From Cytophagales bacterium (GTDB taxonomy: Bacteria; Bacteroidota; Bacteroidia; Cytophagales; Cyclobacteriaceae): DNA of 64,000 bases. The position numbers and the translations under genes were made by a program. Location of the stretch: NCBI GenBank assembly GCA_020402945.1, contig JADBYQ010000005.1:28575-92574 (forward strand), written 5' to 3'. Under the pieces are notes generated by a model that saw only the letters and a list, made by a program, of their open reading frames with translations, searched no databases and had not been told where the DNA came from. Each line of letters opens with the position of its first letter. The first letter of the stretch is position 1. Positions 25,907 through 34,138 of this stretch are shown here, piece after piece.

Positions 25907-26629
25907 ATGAAAAATCTGACACTTTTGCTGGCCATAATCCTGACAAGTAACTTTACTCATTCTCTGTTTGCCCAAGTGGTTGAGGTAGTGAAGAAAGGCA
26001 AATCAACTCCCCATGAGAGAGTGACGAACTTTGAATACCTCGAGCCTAACACAATTCCAAAGCACGCTTCACTTGTTGCGACACTTAAAGCAACGGAAAG
26101 CGGAAAAGACGCAACCATACCAAATCTCTTCTTCGCATTAAAGTACAAAACGTATCAACTTCAAGGCAATAGCTTTAAAGTGATCGCTTTTGCAAAGGAA
26201 AAAACTTCCAATAGATTAGAACTTACCATCGATGTTTATTATTCGAATGACTCATTACTTCTTGTCAACAGAAACAATCATATCAAAAACACAGTTTTCA
26301 TTTTTGGCGATGACAAAGGTGATGATGAAACATATAGCTTCTCGATAAACGAAGTTGAGCACGAAATTAAATCTGGCTTTTATTACAAATATGTTCTTGC
26401 AAAAGGAAGTCAGGCGGAAATTACTCAAGGTAAGCTTGTTACCAACACTATGTACGTAAAATGGAAAGAGAATAAAGTGTCACAATTTCTTTCGCTTTCA
26501 AAATTTGGCCTAGCACCAACCAAAGAATCGCATGACTACCTAAGTCGTTTTTTTAATATGGGAGCCTTAAACCCAATTGACAATGATTTGGGCTATCTTC
26601 TAGCTTCGCTACTAAAGCGAGAAGAGTAG
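25907..26629 (+). CDS. Exported hypothetical protein
   Basis: 240 residues from ATG 25907, chosen because a clear signal peptide starts there (LTLLLAIILTSNFTHSLFAQ). The mature part is mixed alpha/beta with no motif I can name; it contains repeated Lys/Asn-rich strands. The 3' end overlaps the convergent thrC gene by 18 bases, which must limit sequence change at both C-termini. Confidence 0.65.
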   Translation: MKNLTLLLAIILTSNFTHSLFAQVVEVVKKGKSTPHERVTNFEYLEPNTIPKHASLVATLKATESGKDATIPNLFFALKYKTYQLQGNSFKVIAFAKEKTSNRLELTIDVYYSNDSLLLVNRNNHIKNTVFIFGDDKGDDETYSFSINEVEHEIKSGFYYKYVLAKGSQAEITQGKLVTNTMYVKWKENKVSQFLSLSKFGLAPTKESHDYLSRFFNMGALNPIDNDLGYLLASLLKREE

Positions 26630-27913
26630 AAAATGTTTCAAATCACTAAAAGAGCTAGTCATTCTGTTTGTTTGCTTTTCCCTTTTTAAAAACACATTCA
26701 GTCTTTCAGGTATTGGCACCATTTGACGTATTGCACCTTCAACAACATCTTTAAACTTTACCGGGTGAGCTGTCTCCAGAAATATCCCAACAGTACTTGA
26801 ATGCGAATTTAAATACTGTTTCAAACCCAAATAACCGACCGCTCCATGGGGATCTAGGCAATACTTTGAGTTTTTGAAAACCTGGCTCATGATGTTTACC
26901 GTGTCCTCATCAGAATAGTGGCAGCCAACTAAATCCCTTGACAAAGCATCGAAATCATTTTGATACAAATCCAATATGCGGGCAAAATTACTTGGATTGC
27001 CCACGTCCATTGCATTGCTGATTGTTTGCACGGAAGGCCTTGGGGAAAATAGTTTTGTCTTCAGGTAAGCAGGAACAATGTCGTTCTCGTTCGTAGCTGC
27101 CAAGAATTTATGAATAGGCAATCCCATTCGTTTAGCAAATAAACCAGCGGTTAGGTTGCCGAAATTTCCACTTGGAACTGAAAATACAATCTCACTCTGC
27201 TTGTCCTTGAGTTGAGCGTATGCATGAAAATAGTAGAATGATTGTGGAATCAAACGGGCAATATTGATTGAGTTAGCAGAAGTCAGAAAGAGTTTTCGCT
27301 TTAACTCTTCATCCATGAAAGCTTGCTTCACCAACCGTTGGCAATCGTCAAACGTCCCATCGATTTCTAGTGCAGTAATATTTCCACCCAAAGTAGTGAA
27401 CTGCTTTTCTTGAATGTCGCTCACCTTACCGGACGGATAAAGCACAATCACTTTTGTACCCGGCACATTGAAAAATCCATTAGCTACGGCACTTCCTGTA
27501 TCGCCTGAGGTGGCTACTAAAATGGTGATCTCCTTGTCTTGTTGATTGGCAAAGTAGCCAAGTAAACCCGACAAAAATCGAGCACCAAAATCTTTGAACG
27601 CCAAGGTAGGCCCGTGAAACAACTCGAGTGAAAAAACATCTCTTTCGATTTCAACTAAGGGGGCATCGAATTGAATCGTATGATCGACAATTCGCTTCAA
27701 CTCATTTGTCGGGATATCTTCACCAATCAGACTCTTCGCTACCTGAAATCCAATTTCCGGAAAAGATAATTGTGAGAGTGATTCAAAAAAGGAAGCCGGC
27801 AAAACCGGAATACTTTCAGGCATGTACAACCCGTTATCTGGCGCAAGCCCTTGGACTACCGCTTCGCGTAAACTTACTCGTTGGTTTTTGTTATTCGTAC
27901 TGTAATAATTCAT
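26612..27913 (-). CDS. thrC: Threonine synthase
   Basis: 433 residues, fold type II PLP enzyme. The cofactor lysine is Lys 107 in TLAFKDFGARF, and the phosphate-binding loop is ATSGDTGSA. It converts O-phosphohomoserine to threonine, the last step of the pathway begun by thrA and thrB on the same strand. Length and N-terminal MNYYSTNNKNQ match the bacterial short form. Separated from thrB by a 55-base word-repeat gap. The 3' end overlaps an opposing exported-protein gene by 18 bases. Confidence 0.95.
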   Translation of the reverse strand: MNYYSTNNKNQRVSLREAVVQGLAPDNGLYMPESIPVLPASFFESLSQLSFPEIGFQVAKSLIGEDIPTNELKRIVDHTIQFDAPLVEIERDVFSLELFHGPTLAFKDFGARFLSGLLGYFANQQDKEITILVATSGDTGSAVANGFFNVPGTKVIVLYPSGKVSDIQEKQFTTLGGNITALEIDGTFDDCQRLVKQAFMDEELKRKLFLTSANSINIARLIPQSFYYFHAYAQLKDKQSEIVFSVPSGNFGNLTAGLFAKRMGLPIHKFLAATNENDIVPAYLKTKLFSPRPSVQTISNAMDVGNPSNFARILDLYQNDFDALSRDLVGCHYSDEDTVNIMSQVFKNSKYCLDPHGAVGYLGLKQYLNSHSSTVGIFLETAHPVKFKDVVEGAIRQMVPIPERLNVFLKREKQTNRMTSSFSDLKHFLLFSL

Positions 27914-27968
27914 TTTCTGACTATTCTGAATTCCAACTTCTGACTTCGATATTCTAATTTCTAACTCC
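27914..27968. repeat. Word repeat between thrB and thrC
   Basis: The plus strand reads ATTCTGAATTCCAACTTCTG, ACTTCGATATTCTAATTTCT, AACTCC; in the direction of transcription this becomes AGTTAGAAATTAGAATATCG, AAGTCAGAAGTTGGAATTCA, GAATAG. The words AGAAGT, GGAATTCAGA and GTTAGAA recur in the trhO/mog and hisG/hisD gaps. No stable single hairpin. Confidence 0.65.
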
Positions 27969-28895
27969 CTAATCCAAAATCCTCGCCCCCTCCTGATTCA
28001 CCTTTGACACATACACCTCACTCTTCAAATTGCTTTTCAAAAATTCAAGCTGCATGACCTCGCCTACCTTTTCGGCTAATGCGTGATCTGGGCTCAATGC
28101 AAACATAGTAGGCCCTGAGCCGGAAATGCCAGAACCTAATGCTCCAGCCTTTACTGCTACCTCCCTTACTTGTTCAAAGCCAGGAATAAATGCGGAGCGT
28201 ATCGGCTCGGCAATCGTGTCCTTTAACGACCGACTTATAAGGGAGTAATCTTCGGTGGTCAATCCAATCATAAGCCCGGCAATATTTCCTGTTTGTGCAA
28301 TGGCATCTTTCAAATTGACAGTTGGTTTCAACACCCTGCGCGAGTCAGATGTTTTCAACTCAATGTGTGGGTGAACTAACGTGGCATATAGATTTTTTGT
28401 AGCTGGGATTTTGACAACATCCAAAGGATTGTAATCACGCACTAGTACAAATCCACCCATTAAACAAGGAGCTACATTGTCTGCATGAGCTGATCCGCAC
28501 GCGATCCTTTCGGCTTCCATGGCATGAACGACTAGCTGCCCACGCGTAAGCGGGTTACCCATCAAGTGATTGATCGCCACTAACGCTGCCACACCACTTG
28601 CGGCACTTGAACCCATGCCACTGCCCAGTGGAAGATTTTTATACAATTCTATTTCAACACCTTCCCGCTTGCCAATACTTTTCAAAAACGACTGGACAGC
28701 AACGCCTGCTGTATTTTTAGTCGCATCAAGCGGAAGTCGGCCTCCATCACCTACTATTTTTGATAGCGTAACCTCTCGGCTCATATTCAACGTGAGTATT
28801 ACTTCATCACCCGGAAAATTGACAGCAAAACCCAGCACATCAAAGCCACAACAAACATTGGCCACAGTGGCGGGTGCGAAGGCTTTTATTTTCAT
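27969..28895 (-). CDS. thrB: Homoserine kinase
   Basis: 308 residues of the GHMP kinase superfamily. The ATP-binding motif LPLGSGMGSSAASG is at 89-101 and motif 3 near GSGISGSGPTMFAL. It phosphorylates homoserine to O-phosphohomoserine for thrC. Sits between thrA and thrC in the expected order, with repeat-filled gaps on both sides. Confidence 0.95.
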   Translation of the reverse strand: MKIKAFAPATVANVCCGFDVLGFAVNFPGDEVILTLNMSREVTLSKIVGDGGRLPLDATKNTAGVAVQSFLKSIGKREGVEIELYKNLPLGSGMGSSAASGVAALVAINHLMGNPLTRGQLVVHAMEAERIACGSAHADNVAPCLMGGFVLVRDYNPLDVVKIPATKNLYATLVHPHIELKTSDSRRVLKPTVNLKDAIAQTGNIAGLMIGLTTEDYSLISRSLKDTIAEPIRSAFIPGFEQVREVAVKAGALGSGISGSGPTMFALSPDHALAEKVGEVMQLEFLKSNLKSEVYVSKVNQEGARILD

Positions 28896-28929
28896 TCTAT
28901 AAGTTGTTAGTACTTTATTTGAAATCAGT

Positions 28930-28985
28930 TACCCGTTTCAGGTTTCCAGTTACCGGTAACTGAAAACCTGTAACTGGAAACGGAC
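28930..28985. repeat. Palindromic word repeat between thrA and thrB
   Basis: Contains a perfect 16-base palindrome CAGTTACCGGTAACTG at 28947-28962, extended by AGGTTT/AAACCT arms to a 30-base hairpin (28940-28969), and flanked by inverted GTTTC/GAAAC words and direct words GTAACTG and AACCTG. Lies wholly in the 92-base gap of the operon. Confidence 0.8.
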
Positions 28986-28987
28986 CA

Positions 28988-31441
28988 TTAGTTGCTATAA
29001 TTTCCAATTCTAATTACGTCTGCAAAAACACCAGCTGCCGTCACTTCAGCACCTGCACCTGGCCCACGAATTACCATTGGTCGTTCTTTGTAACGCTCGG
29101 TTGTAAGCAAGATAATGTTATCACTTCCAGACAGCGTATAGAAAGGATGCGATGCACCCACAGAAGCCAACGAAACCTTTGCCTTCCCTCCTTCTAAAAT
29201 AGCCATATAGCGTAGTTCTTCATTTTTGCGTTGTGCGTGATCTCTTAATTCATCAAAGTCCGAATTGAAAGAGGACAGCCTTTCAAAAAATTCACCCACC
29301 TTCATTTCGCTCCTGCACTCTTCTGGCACTAGATTCTCCACCTCAATATCGCTCAACTCCAAATCGAGGCCTATTTCCCTTGCCAGGATCAACGCTTTGC
29401 GTGCTACATCCATTCCATTTAAATCATCGCGCGGATCTGGTTCTGTAAAACCTCTTTCCTTTGCTTCCTTCACCACTTCACTAAATTGCATTCCCTCTGC
29501 GAAAGAACTAAAAATAAAATTCAAAGTACCACTCAATACTGCCTCAATTCGAAGTGCTTTGTCACCACTGATCAATAAATCATTGAGTGTATTGATTACT
29601 GGTAATCCAGCACCAACATTCGTCTCGTACAAAAACTTTACTCCACGCTTAGCGGTTGTGGACTTCAGTTTTTTGTATCGCTCTAACGAACCAGAATTTG
29701 CCTTTTTATTCGGTGTCACGATGGAGATATTAGAAGAAAGTATGCGATCGTAAAAACCTGCCACTTCTTCGCTAGACGTGCAATCCACAAAAATACTGTT
29801 GGACAAATTCAGCGATTCCATTTTTTCGTAGTATGCAAGTAACGACATCGATTCGCCACTCTTGAGCATTGTATCAACAGCTTGCATCAACGTTATCCCA
29901 TCAGCATTGAAAAGCATTTTCTTGCTATTTGCAATCCCAACCAAGTTAATTTCTAAGTGATTTTGTGACGCCAATTTTGCAAACTGCAGATCCATCATTT
30001 TCACCAATTCCTTTCCAATCAATCCTGTGCCAACCAAAAAAACATTCAATACTTTTCTATCTGAAAGGAAAAATGCTTCGTGCAATACGTTCAACGCTTT
30101 GGAGGTATCCGCCTGCCGGATGACGACCGAAATATTCAATTCGGATGATCCTTGTGCTATGGCATGGACATTTATGCCCGATCTACCAAGTGCGTTAAAC
30201 ATGCGACCACTTGTGCCAGGATTGTGCTTCATACCCTCTCCTACTATAGCTACAATAGTGAGATCATTTTCCACCGCAATAGGATCCATTTCTCCGTTCA
30301 AAATCTCATAGTGAAATTCCTTTTCAATAGCTGCTTTCGCTTGCGTAGAAAAGCTAGTTTCAATAGCAAAACAAATCGAGTGTTCTGACGATGCCTGACT
30401 TATCAAGATCACGTTGATTTTTTCCTTAGCCAACGTGCCAAATAATCGCATTGACACACCTACTACACCTTGCAAGCCACTCCCCTGCACATTGAACAAA
30501 CTGATGTTGCCCATTGAAGAGACTCCTTTTATAATCAGTGACTTTCCATTCGCATTCGCACTAATGACCGACCCAGGAAAAGTCGGATTGAAGGTATTTT
30601 TGATACAGATTGGAATCTTTTTCTCCATGGCTGGCTGCATTGTTGCAGGAAAGATCACCTTCGCACCAAAATGAGAAAGTTCCATGGCCTCCTCGTAGGT
30701 CATTTCTTTAACAGTAAATGCCTTCTTCACTTTGCGCGGATCGGCTGTCATCATTCCATCTACATCCGTCCAAATTTCCAACGAGGTCGCATCTAAAGCT
30801 GCCGCAAAAATAGCTGCCGTATAGTCAGATCCACTTCTCCCAATAGTGGTCGTTTCGCCCGAGGCAGACGAGCCAATAAAGCCAGTGATCACTTGTAGGT
30901 TAGTATGCCGAATGAAATACTCTTGTATCAATTCGTTGGTTTTTTTAAAATCAATTTTAGCATAACCAAAATTGTTATCGGTGCGAACGATCGTCCGAGA
31001 ATCCAAAAATTCAGATTTGATATTTCGCCCATTGATTGCCTCTGCTATAACGTGGGCAGAAAGCCGCTCGCCAAAACTCATGATATAATCGAGTGAACGT
31101 AATGTCCTTTCTTTCACCAAGAAAATACCATGAAGAATGTCTTCCAATTCATTGATTGTGAACTTGACCTGAGCAATCAAGCTGCTTTGCTTTTGAATAT
31201 CAATCAACTCGCGAACGGCTTCCAAATGTCTCTTTTCCAATTGCTCTAGTTGCACTTTGTACCCCACATCTCCAGCAAGCGCCATAGTGCTTAATTGAAT
31301 AAGAGAATCCGTTACTCCACCAAATGCAGAGAATACTACTGCAATTTTTTCTTTTTCTATGTACGCCAAAAGGATGTCAATAACCGACTTAATCCGTTCA
31401 GGGTTGGCGACTGAGGAGCCACCGAATTTAAGAACTTTCAT
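28988..31441 (-). CDS. thrA: Bifunctional aspartate kinase / homoserine dehydrogenase I
   Basis: 817 residues. Aspartate kinase domain at 1 to about 300 (KFGGSSVANPERI at 5-17, GRSGSDYTAAIFA substrate loop), two ACT regulatory domains at about 310-460 (SSMGNISLFNVQGSG), and homoserine dehydrogenase at about 460-817 (NAD motif LVGTGLIGKELV). It catalyses the first and third steps of threonine synthesis and is normally feedback-inhibited by threonine through the ACT domains. The gene is preceded by a Thr-rich leader and attenuator. Confidence 0.96.
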   Translation of the reverse strand: MKVLKFGGSSVANPERIKSVIDILLAYIEKEKIAVVFSAFGGVTDSLIQLSTMALAGDVGYKVQLEQLEKRHLEAVRELIDIQKQSSLIAQVKFTINELEDILHGIFLVKERTLRSLDYIMSFGERLSAHVIAEAINGRNIKSEFLDSRTIVRTDNNFGYAKIDFKKTNELIQEYFIRHTNLQVITGFIGSSASGETTTIGRSGSDYTAAIFAAALDATSLEIWTDVDGMMTADPRKVKKAFTVKEMTYEEAMELSHFGAKVIFPATMQPAMEKKIPICIKNTFNPTFPGSVISANANGKSLIIKGVSSMGNISLFNVQGSGLQGVVGVSMRLFGTLAKEKINVILISQASSEHSICFAIETSFSTQAKAAIEKEFHYEILNGEMDPIAVENDLTIVAIVGEGMKHNPGTSGRMFNALGRSGINVHAIAQGSSELNISVVIRQADTSKALNVLHEAFFLSDRKVLNVFLVGTGLIGKELVKMMDLQFAKLASQNHLEINLVGIANSKKMLFNADGITLMQAVDTMLKSGESMSLLAYYEKMESLNLSNSIFVDCTSSEEVAGFYDRILSSNISIVTPNKKANSGSLERYKKLKSTTAKRGVKFLYETNVGAGLPVINTLNDLLISGDKALRIEAVLSGTLNFIFSSFAEGMQFSEVVKEAKERGFTEPDPRDDLNGMDVARKALILAREIGLDLELSDIEVENLVPEECRSEMKVGEFFERLSSFNSDFDELRDHAQRKNEELRYMAILEGGKAKVSLASVGASHPFYTLSGSDNIILLTTERYKERPMVIRGPGAGAEVTAAGVFADVIRIGNYSN

Positions 31442-31506
31442 TTTAAGAAGTGTTGATGTTGAAAAGTGTTGAAGTTCTGAAAATGAGATCTCTCATTTTA
31501 CAGACT

Positions 31507-31556
31507 AAAAAAAATTATACACTGGGGAAATTGGGGATATAGTGGGAGCTACCCCG
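31507..31556 (-). terminator. Attenuator of the threonine operon
   Basis: Directly after and overlapping the end of the thr leader, the minus strand carries GGGG and two CCCC runs, then GTATAAT and an eight-T tract (plus-strand A run 31507-31514). ATTAC/GTATAAT and GGGG/CCCC can form an irregular terminator stem that incorporates the end of the leader frame, as expected for attenuation. An additional AAAATGA...TCATTTT hairpin follows before thrA. Confidence 0.6.
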
Positions 31557-31629
31557 TAATGGTGGTTGTAATCGTTGTAATGCAAGAAGCAATTACGCGT
31601 ACTGAGTATGATGAACAGCTGTTTTCCAT
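31549..31629 (-). CDS. thrL: Threonine operon leader peptide
   Basis: A 26-codon frame on the minus strand begins ATG at 31629 and stops TAG at 31549. It ends in nine consecutive Ile/Thr codons, ITTITTTIT, then Gly, the same pattern as the enteric thr leader. Stalling at these codons when tRNA-Thr or tRNA-Ile is uncharged would block the downstream terminator and allow thrABC transcription. It is far too short for standard gene callers and overlaps a longer, out-of-frame minus-strand ORF that is not real. The thrA start is 107 bases downstream of the leader stop. Confidence 0.85.
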   Translation of the reverse strand: MENSCSSYSVRVIASCITTITTTITG

Positions 31630-31779
31630 AAATAAGTTTGGCAATAAGCAAATAGAGTTCGGTTAATGCAAAATATTTTTCTCTTTTCACAAAAGAAAAA
31701 TAACAAACTAACGGTTAGTAGCCGCTCGGTTTCGCGATCTTTTTTTGTAACTTGCTTCATTATCTAATAGTTCAAAAAT

Positions 31780-32016
31780 ATGCCGGCTGAGAACTTAAAA
31801 TACACCCTACTGGATAAGATAATATCAGTCAACGATATGAGTCTGTTGCAAAAGGTAAATGACCTACTTGGCAACGTAAATATCGACCAACCTATTTTCA
31901 AGTTAACAGATGCCCAAAAGGAGATGCTGATGAATAGCGAAGAAGATATTCTCAAAGGCGATCTTACTACTAATGACGAGCTGAATGCTGAGGAAGACTT
32001 ATGGCTAAACGGATAG
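31780..32016 (+). CDS. Antitoxin of a RelE/ParE-type module (putative)
   Basis: 78 residues, acidic C-terminal half (MNSEEDILKGDLTTNDELNAEEDLWLNG). Its last 16 bases overlap the start of a RelE/ParE-like toxin gene, the classic order and coupling of type II antitoxin-toxin pairs. The sequence fits a family of small Bacteroidota antitoxins with a short N-terminal helix and no DNA-binding motif I can name; the role is assigned by position and size. Confidence 0.7.
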   Translation: MPAENLKYTLLDKIISVNDMSLLQKVNDLLGNVNIDQPIFKLTDAQKEMLMNSEEDILKGDLTTNDELNAEEDLWLNG

Positions 32017-32306
32017 TCTGGACGAGTACTGCCAAAAAAGCCAGAAGAGAAATACTTGAATATTGGATAAAGCACAACAGGTCTTCGGTTTATTCAAAAA
32101 AACTATCAAAACTGTTTAGAACAAAAGCATCTTTATTGGAGACTAAACATTACCTCGGCAAGCCTACCGATTTTTACGATGTTCGTGTTTCTTTGGTCAG
32201 TAACTTTTCCATTTTTTATAAGGTGCAACCCAACGAAATAGTAATTGTAGGAATTTGGGATAATCGAAGAAACCCAGATGACCTGCGCAAAAACCTAGAA
32301 CTATAA
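32001..32306 (+). CDS. RelE/ParE-family toxin
   Basis: 101 residues, basic (many Lys/Arg), with the RelE/ParE fold pattern: VWTSTAKKARREILEYWIKHNRS N-terminal helices, then strands DFYDVRVSLVSNFSIFYKV and IVIVGIWDNRRNPDDLRK at the C-terminus. RelE members cleave mRNA on the ribosome; ParE members block gyrase. Which it is cannot be read from sequence. Overlaps its antitoxin by 16 bases. Confidence 0.85.
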   Translation: MAKRIVWTSTAKKARREILEYWIKHNRSSVYSKKLSKLFRTKASLLETKHYLGKPTDFYDVRVSLVSNFSIFYKVQPNEIVIVGIWDNRRNPDDLRKNLEL

Positions 32307-32344
32307 CAGAACAGCATCCAAAATCATAAACCTAAGATAGTTTC

Positions 32345-32866
32345 ATGGCTCGCAAAAAGAAACACCCCAAAGATTCCTTCGTCAGCATGACCGAACTCGT
32401 GCTCCCCAATGATACCAATACACTGAATAATTTAATGGGAGGCCGACTTATGCACTGGATGGATATTGTTTCTGCGATTGCGGGGCAAAAGCATTGCAGC
32501 AGTATTGTAGTCACAGCCTCGGTAGATAACATTTCATTCCGCGAGCCAATACGTTTAGGCGATGTAGTTACGCTTCGCGCGAAAGCGACACGGGCATTTA
32601 ACTCATCGGTAGAAATTCGCATTGATGTAGATGCCGAAAACATCCCAGCAGGAAAAAAGATCGCAAGCCATTCGGCTTACTTTACTTTTGTAGCTGTGGA
32701 TGCTAACGGAACTCCTGTTGAAATCCCCGAAGTAGAACCAGAGACGGAAGAAGAAATGGAATTGTACAAAGGAGCTCTGCGCAGAAGACAACTTCGATTA
32801 ATCTTAGGCGGAAGAATGAAGCCAAGCGAAGCGCACGAGTTAAAATCGCTCTTTGATATTAAATGA
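32345..32866 (+). CDS. Acyl-CoA thioesterase (hotdog fold)
   Basis: 173 residues with one hotdog domain. The conserved signature is NTLNNLMGGRLMHWMD (about 25-40), with the catalytic Asp at 40, followed by ASVDNISFREPIRLGDVV. Similar to YciA/BFIT-like acyl-CoA hydrolases that release fatty acids from CoA. Lies between two toxin-antitoxin-like modules. Confidence 0.88.
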   Translation: MARKKKHPKDSFVSMTELVLPNDTNTLNNLMGGRLMHWMDIVSAIAGQKHCSSIVVTASVDNISFREPIRLGDVVTLRAKATRAFNSSVEIRIDVDAENIPAGKKIASHSAYFTFVAVDANGTPVEIPEVEPETEEEMELYKGALRRRQLRLILGGRMKPSEAHELKSLFDIK

Positions 32867-32873
32867 TATAACT

Positions 32874-32910
32874 GTCAGCCCGAGGCTCTTAAAGGCTGAC
32901 CACTATTTTT
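32874..32910 (+). terminator. Possible weak terminator after the thioesterase
   Basis: GTCAGCC (32874-32880) pairs with GGCTGAC (32894-32900) around a 13-base loop and is followed by TATTTTT. The long loop and interrupted T-tract make it weak. Confidence 0.4.
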
Positions 32911-32918
32911 AAAAAACG

Positions 32919-33290
32919 ATGCAAGAAATTTTTGAAAGCACCTATCCCGAAGAACTATACCTCATCAAACCGAGAGTGACTGTGGTGATACCCGTTCCGT
33001 GGACAGACGTGAAAGAAGCAGAAAAGGCACTACTGTCAAAAATATTAGGCGCTGTCAAGCAAAGTTTGGACTCAGTGACAATCAAACAACAATCACTGCT
33101 CGATTTGTCATTGTGGGGAGAAAAACCTGAGCGCGTGCTATGCTTTAGTCCGGCTGAGGGCATGCCCAAATTTGAAGTATTGCCGGCTCAAGGAACTTCT
33201 GTGATTGCTTCATCGCCAATGCCGGAGTTGATGGCAAATGATGAGGCTAAAAAGAAACTGTGGGCAGGGTTGAAGGTGATGTTTAGTTAA
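32919..33290 (+). CDS. Conserved hypothetical protein, 123 residues
   Basis: Mixed alpha/beta, no signal. The segment PRVTVVIPVPWTDVKEAEKAL near the start and the end NDEAKKKLWAGLKVMFS look conserved. I know a group of short Bacteroidota proteins of this shape, possibly related to a DNA-polymerase accessory subunit, but this is only a guess. A second, decayed copy of its 3' end lies at 34028-34138, beyond the DUF433/DUF5615 module. Confidence 0.6.
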   Translation: MQEIFESTYPEELYLIKPRVTVVIPVPWTDVKEAEKALLSKILGAVKQSLDSVTIKQQSLLDLSLWGEKPERVLCFSPAEGMPKFEVLPAQGTSVIASSPMPELMANDEAKKKLWAGLKVMFS

Positions 33291-33308
33291 GGTAAGTTGA
33301 AGCACACG

Positions 33309-33340
33309 TTGTCAAATTTCACTATTAATAGCTATTTTTG
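33309..33340 (+). promoter_or_regulatory. Promoter of the DUF433/DUF5615 module, apparently leaderless
   Basis: TTG (33309-33311), 21-base spacer, TATTTTTG (33333-33340; perfect -7 match). The ATG at 33345 lies four bases on, so transcription would start on or next to the start codon. Confidence 0.55.
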
Positions 33341-33344
33341 AATT

Positions 33345-33575
33345 ATGACCGACTGGAAAACCAAGTTAACTTCAGACCCTACCATATTATTTGGTAAGTT
33401 AGTAGTTAACGGAACTAGAATACCTGTTGATCTAATCTTAGAAAAGCTGGCCTCCAATTTTTCTTTTCAAGAACTTCTAGATGCGTACCCTCGTCTAACT
33501 GCTGAGGATATTCAAGCATGCCTTTCTTATGCCTCTGAAAACGCCAAACACGAACGCACTTTGGCTGTTGGATAA
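33345..33575 (+). CDS. DUF433 antitoxin-like protein
   Basis: 76 residues. The sequence ILFGKLVVNGTRIPVDLILEKLA and DAYPRLTAEDIQACLSYASENA is the DUF433 pattern, a small winged-helix-like fold that pairs with DUF5615 PIN-like proteins as an antitoxin. The stop overlaps the next start by one base (TAATG). Confidence 0.85.
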   Translation: MTDWKTKLTSDPTILFGKLVVNGTRIPVDLILEKLASNFSFQELLDAYPRLTAEDIQACLSYASENAKHERTLAVG

Positions 33576-33922
33576 TGTCTTACCATGTTGTAGCAGATGA
33601 GAGTGTTGATTTTAGGATAGTTAACGCTTTGCGAAATGAAGGTCTGACTGTTTTTGCGATCTCTGAAAATCTTGCCTCCATCAAAGATGAAGAAGTTTTG
33701 AGGGTTGCCTTTGAAAATAATTCCTTGCTATTAACTGAAGATAAAGATTTTGGAGAATTGGTCTTCCGACTTCACCTAAAACACTCAGGAATTTTGCTTT
33801 TACGATTAGAAGATAAAGAAACTTCACTGCTTTGGATTGCTAAAGCAATTAAAACTCATTACTCTCAGTTGCTCGGAAAATTCTCAGTGCTGAATAAAAA
33901 CAAACTAAGAGTTAAGGAGTGA
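33575..33922 (+). CDS. DUF5615 PIN-like protein, putative toxin
   Basis: 115 residues with PIN-like acidic positions: VVADESVDFRIV (Asp 8, Glu 9, Asp 12) and LLTEDKDFGELVF (about 58-69), the sequence pattern of DUF5615 RNase-like domains. It follows its DUF433 partner by direct overlap, as in VapBC-like toxin-antitoxin pairs. Whether it is an active ribonuclease is not shown. Confidence 0.85.
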   Translation: MSYHVVADESVDFRIVNALRNEGLTVFAISENLASIKDEEVLRVAFENNSLLLTEDKDFGELVFRLHLKHSGILLLRLEDKETSLLWIAKAIKTHYSQLLGKFSVLNKNKLRVKE

Positions 33923-34027
33923 TCCAAAATGAACTGCAAGCTGTATCCGGTTGATGCTTTTGCAGAACATATTTTATAATTTTTTAATGGTTGAGGATCA
34001 GAACTCCAAAACAAGGGCGAGGAGAAG

Positions 34028-34138
34028 TCAGAAGGCATATTCATATCCGTGATTGTTTGTTTGCCTCTACCCGCATTGTTTACCAATAATGAGGCAAAGA
34101 AGAAACTATGGAAAGGGTTGATGGTGATATTTTCTTGA
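34028..34138 (+). pseudogene. Fragment copied from the 3' end of the 32919 gene
   Basis: In one frame the region reads ...PLPALFTNNEAKKKLWKGLMVIFS then a stop. The end of the 32919 gene reads PMPELMANDEAKKKLWAGLKVMFS. The match covers about 35 residues with the same terminal position, then loses resemblance upstream. No start codon is in place. The fragment therefore marks the far side of the DUF433/DUF5615 module. Confidence 0.7.

Noticed and set aside
31505..31690. 61-codon minus-strand ORF over the thr leader region
   Set aside because: It is out of frame with the leader peptide that shows the Thr/Ile codon run and runs through the attenuator T-tract; the 26-codon frame explains the sequence better.
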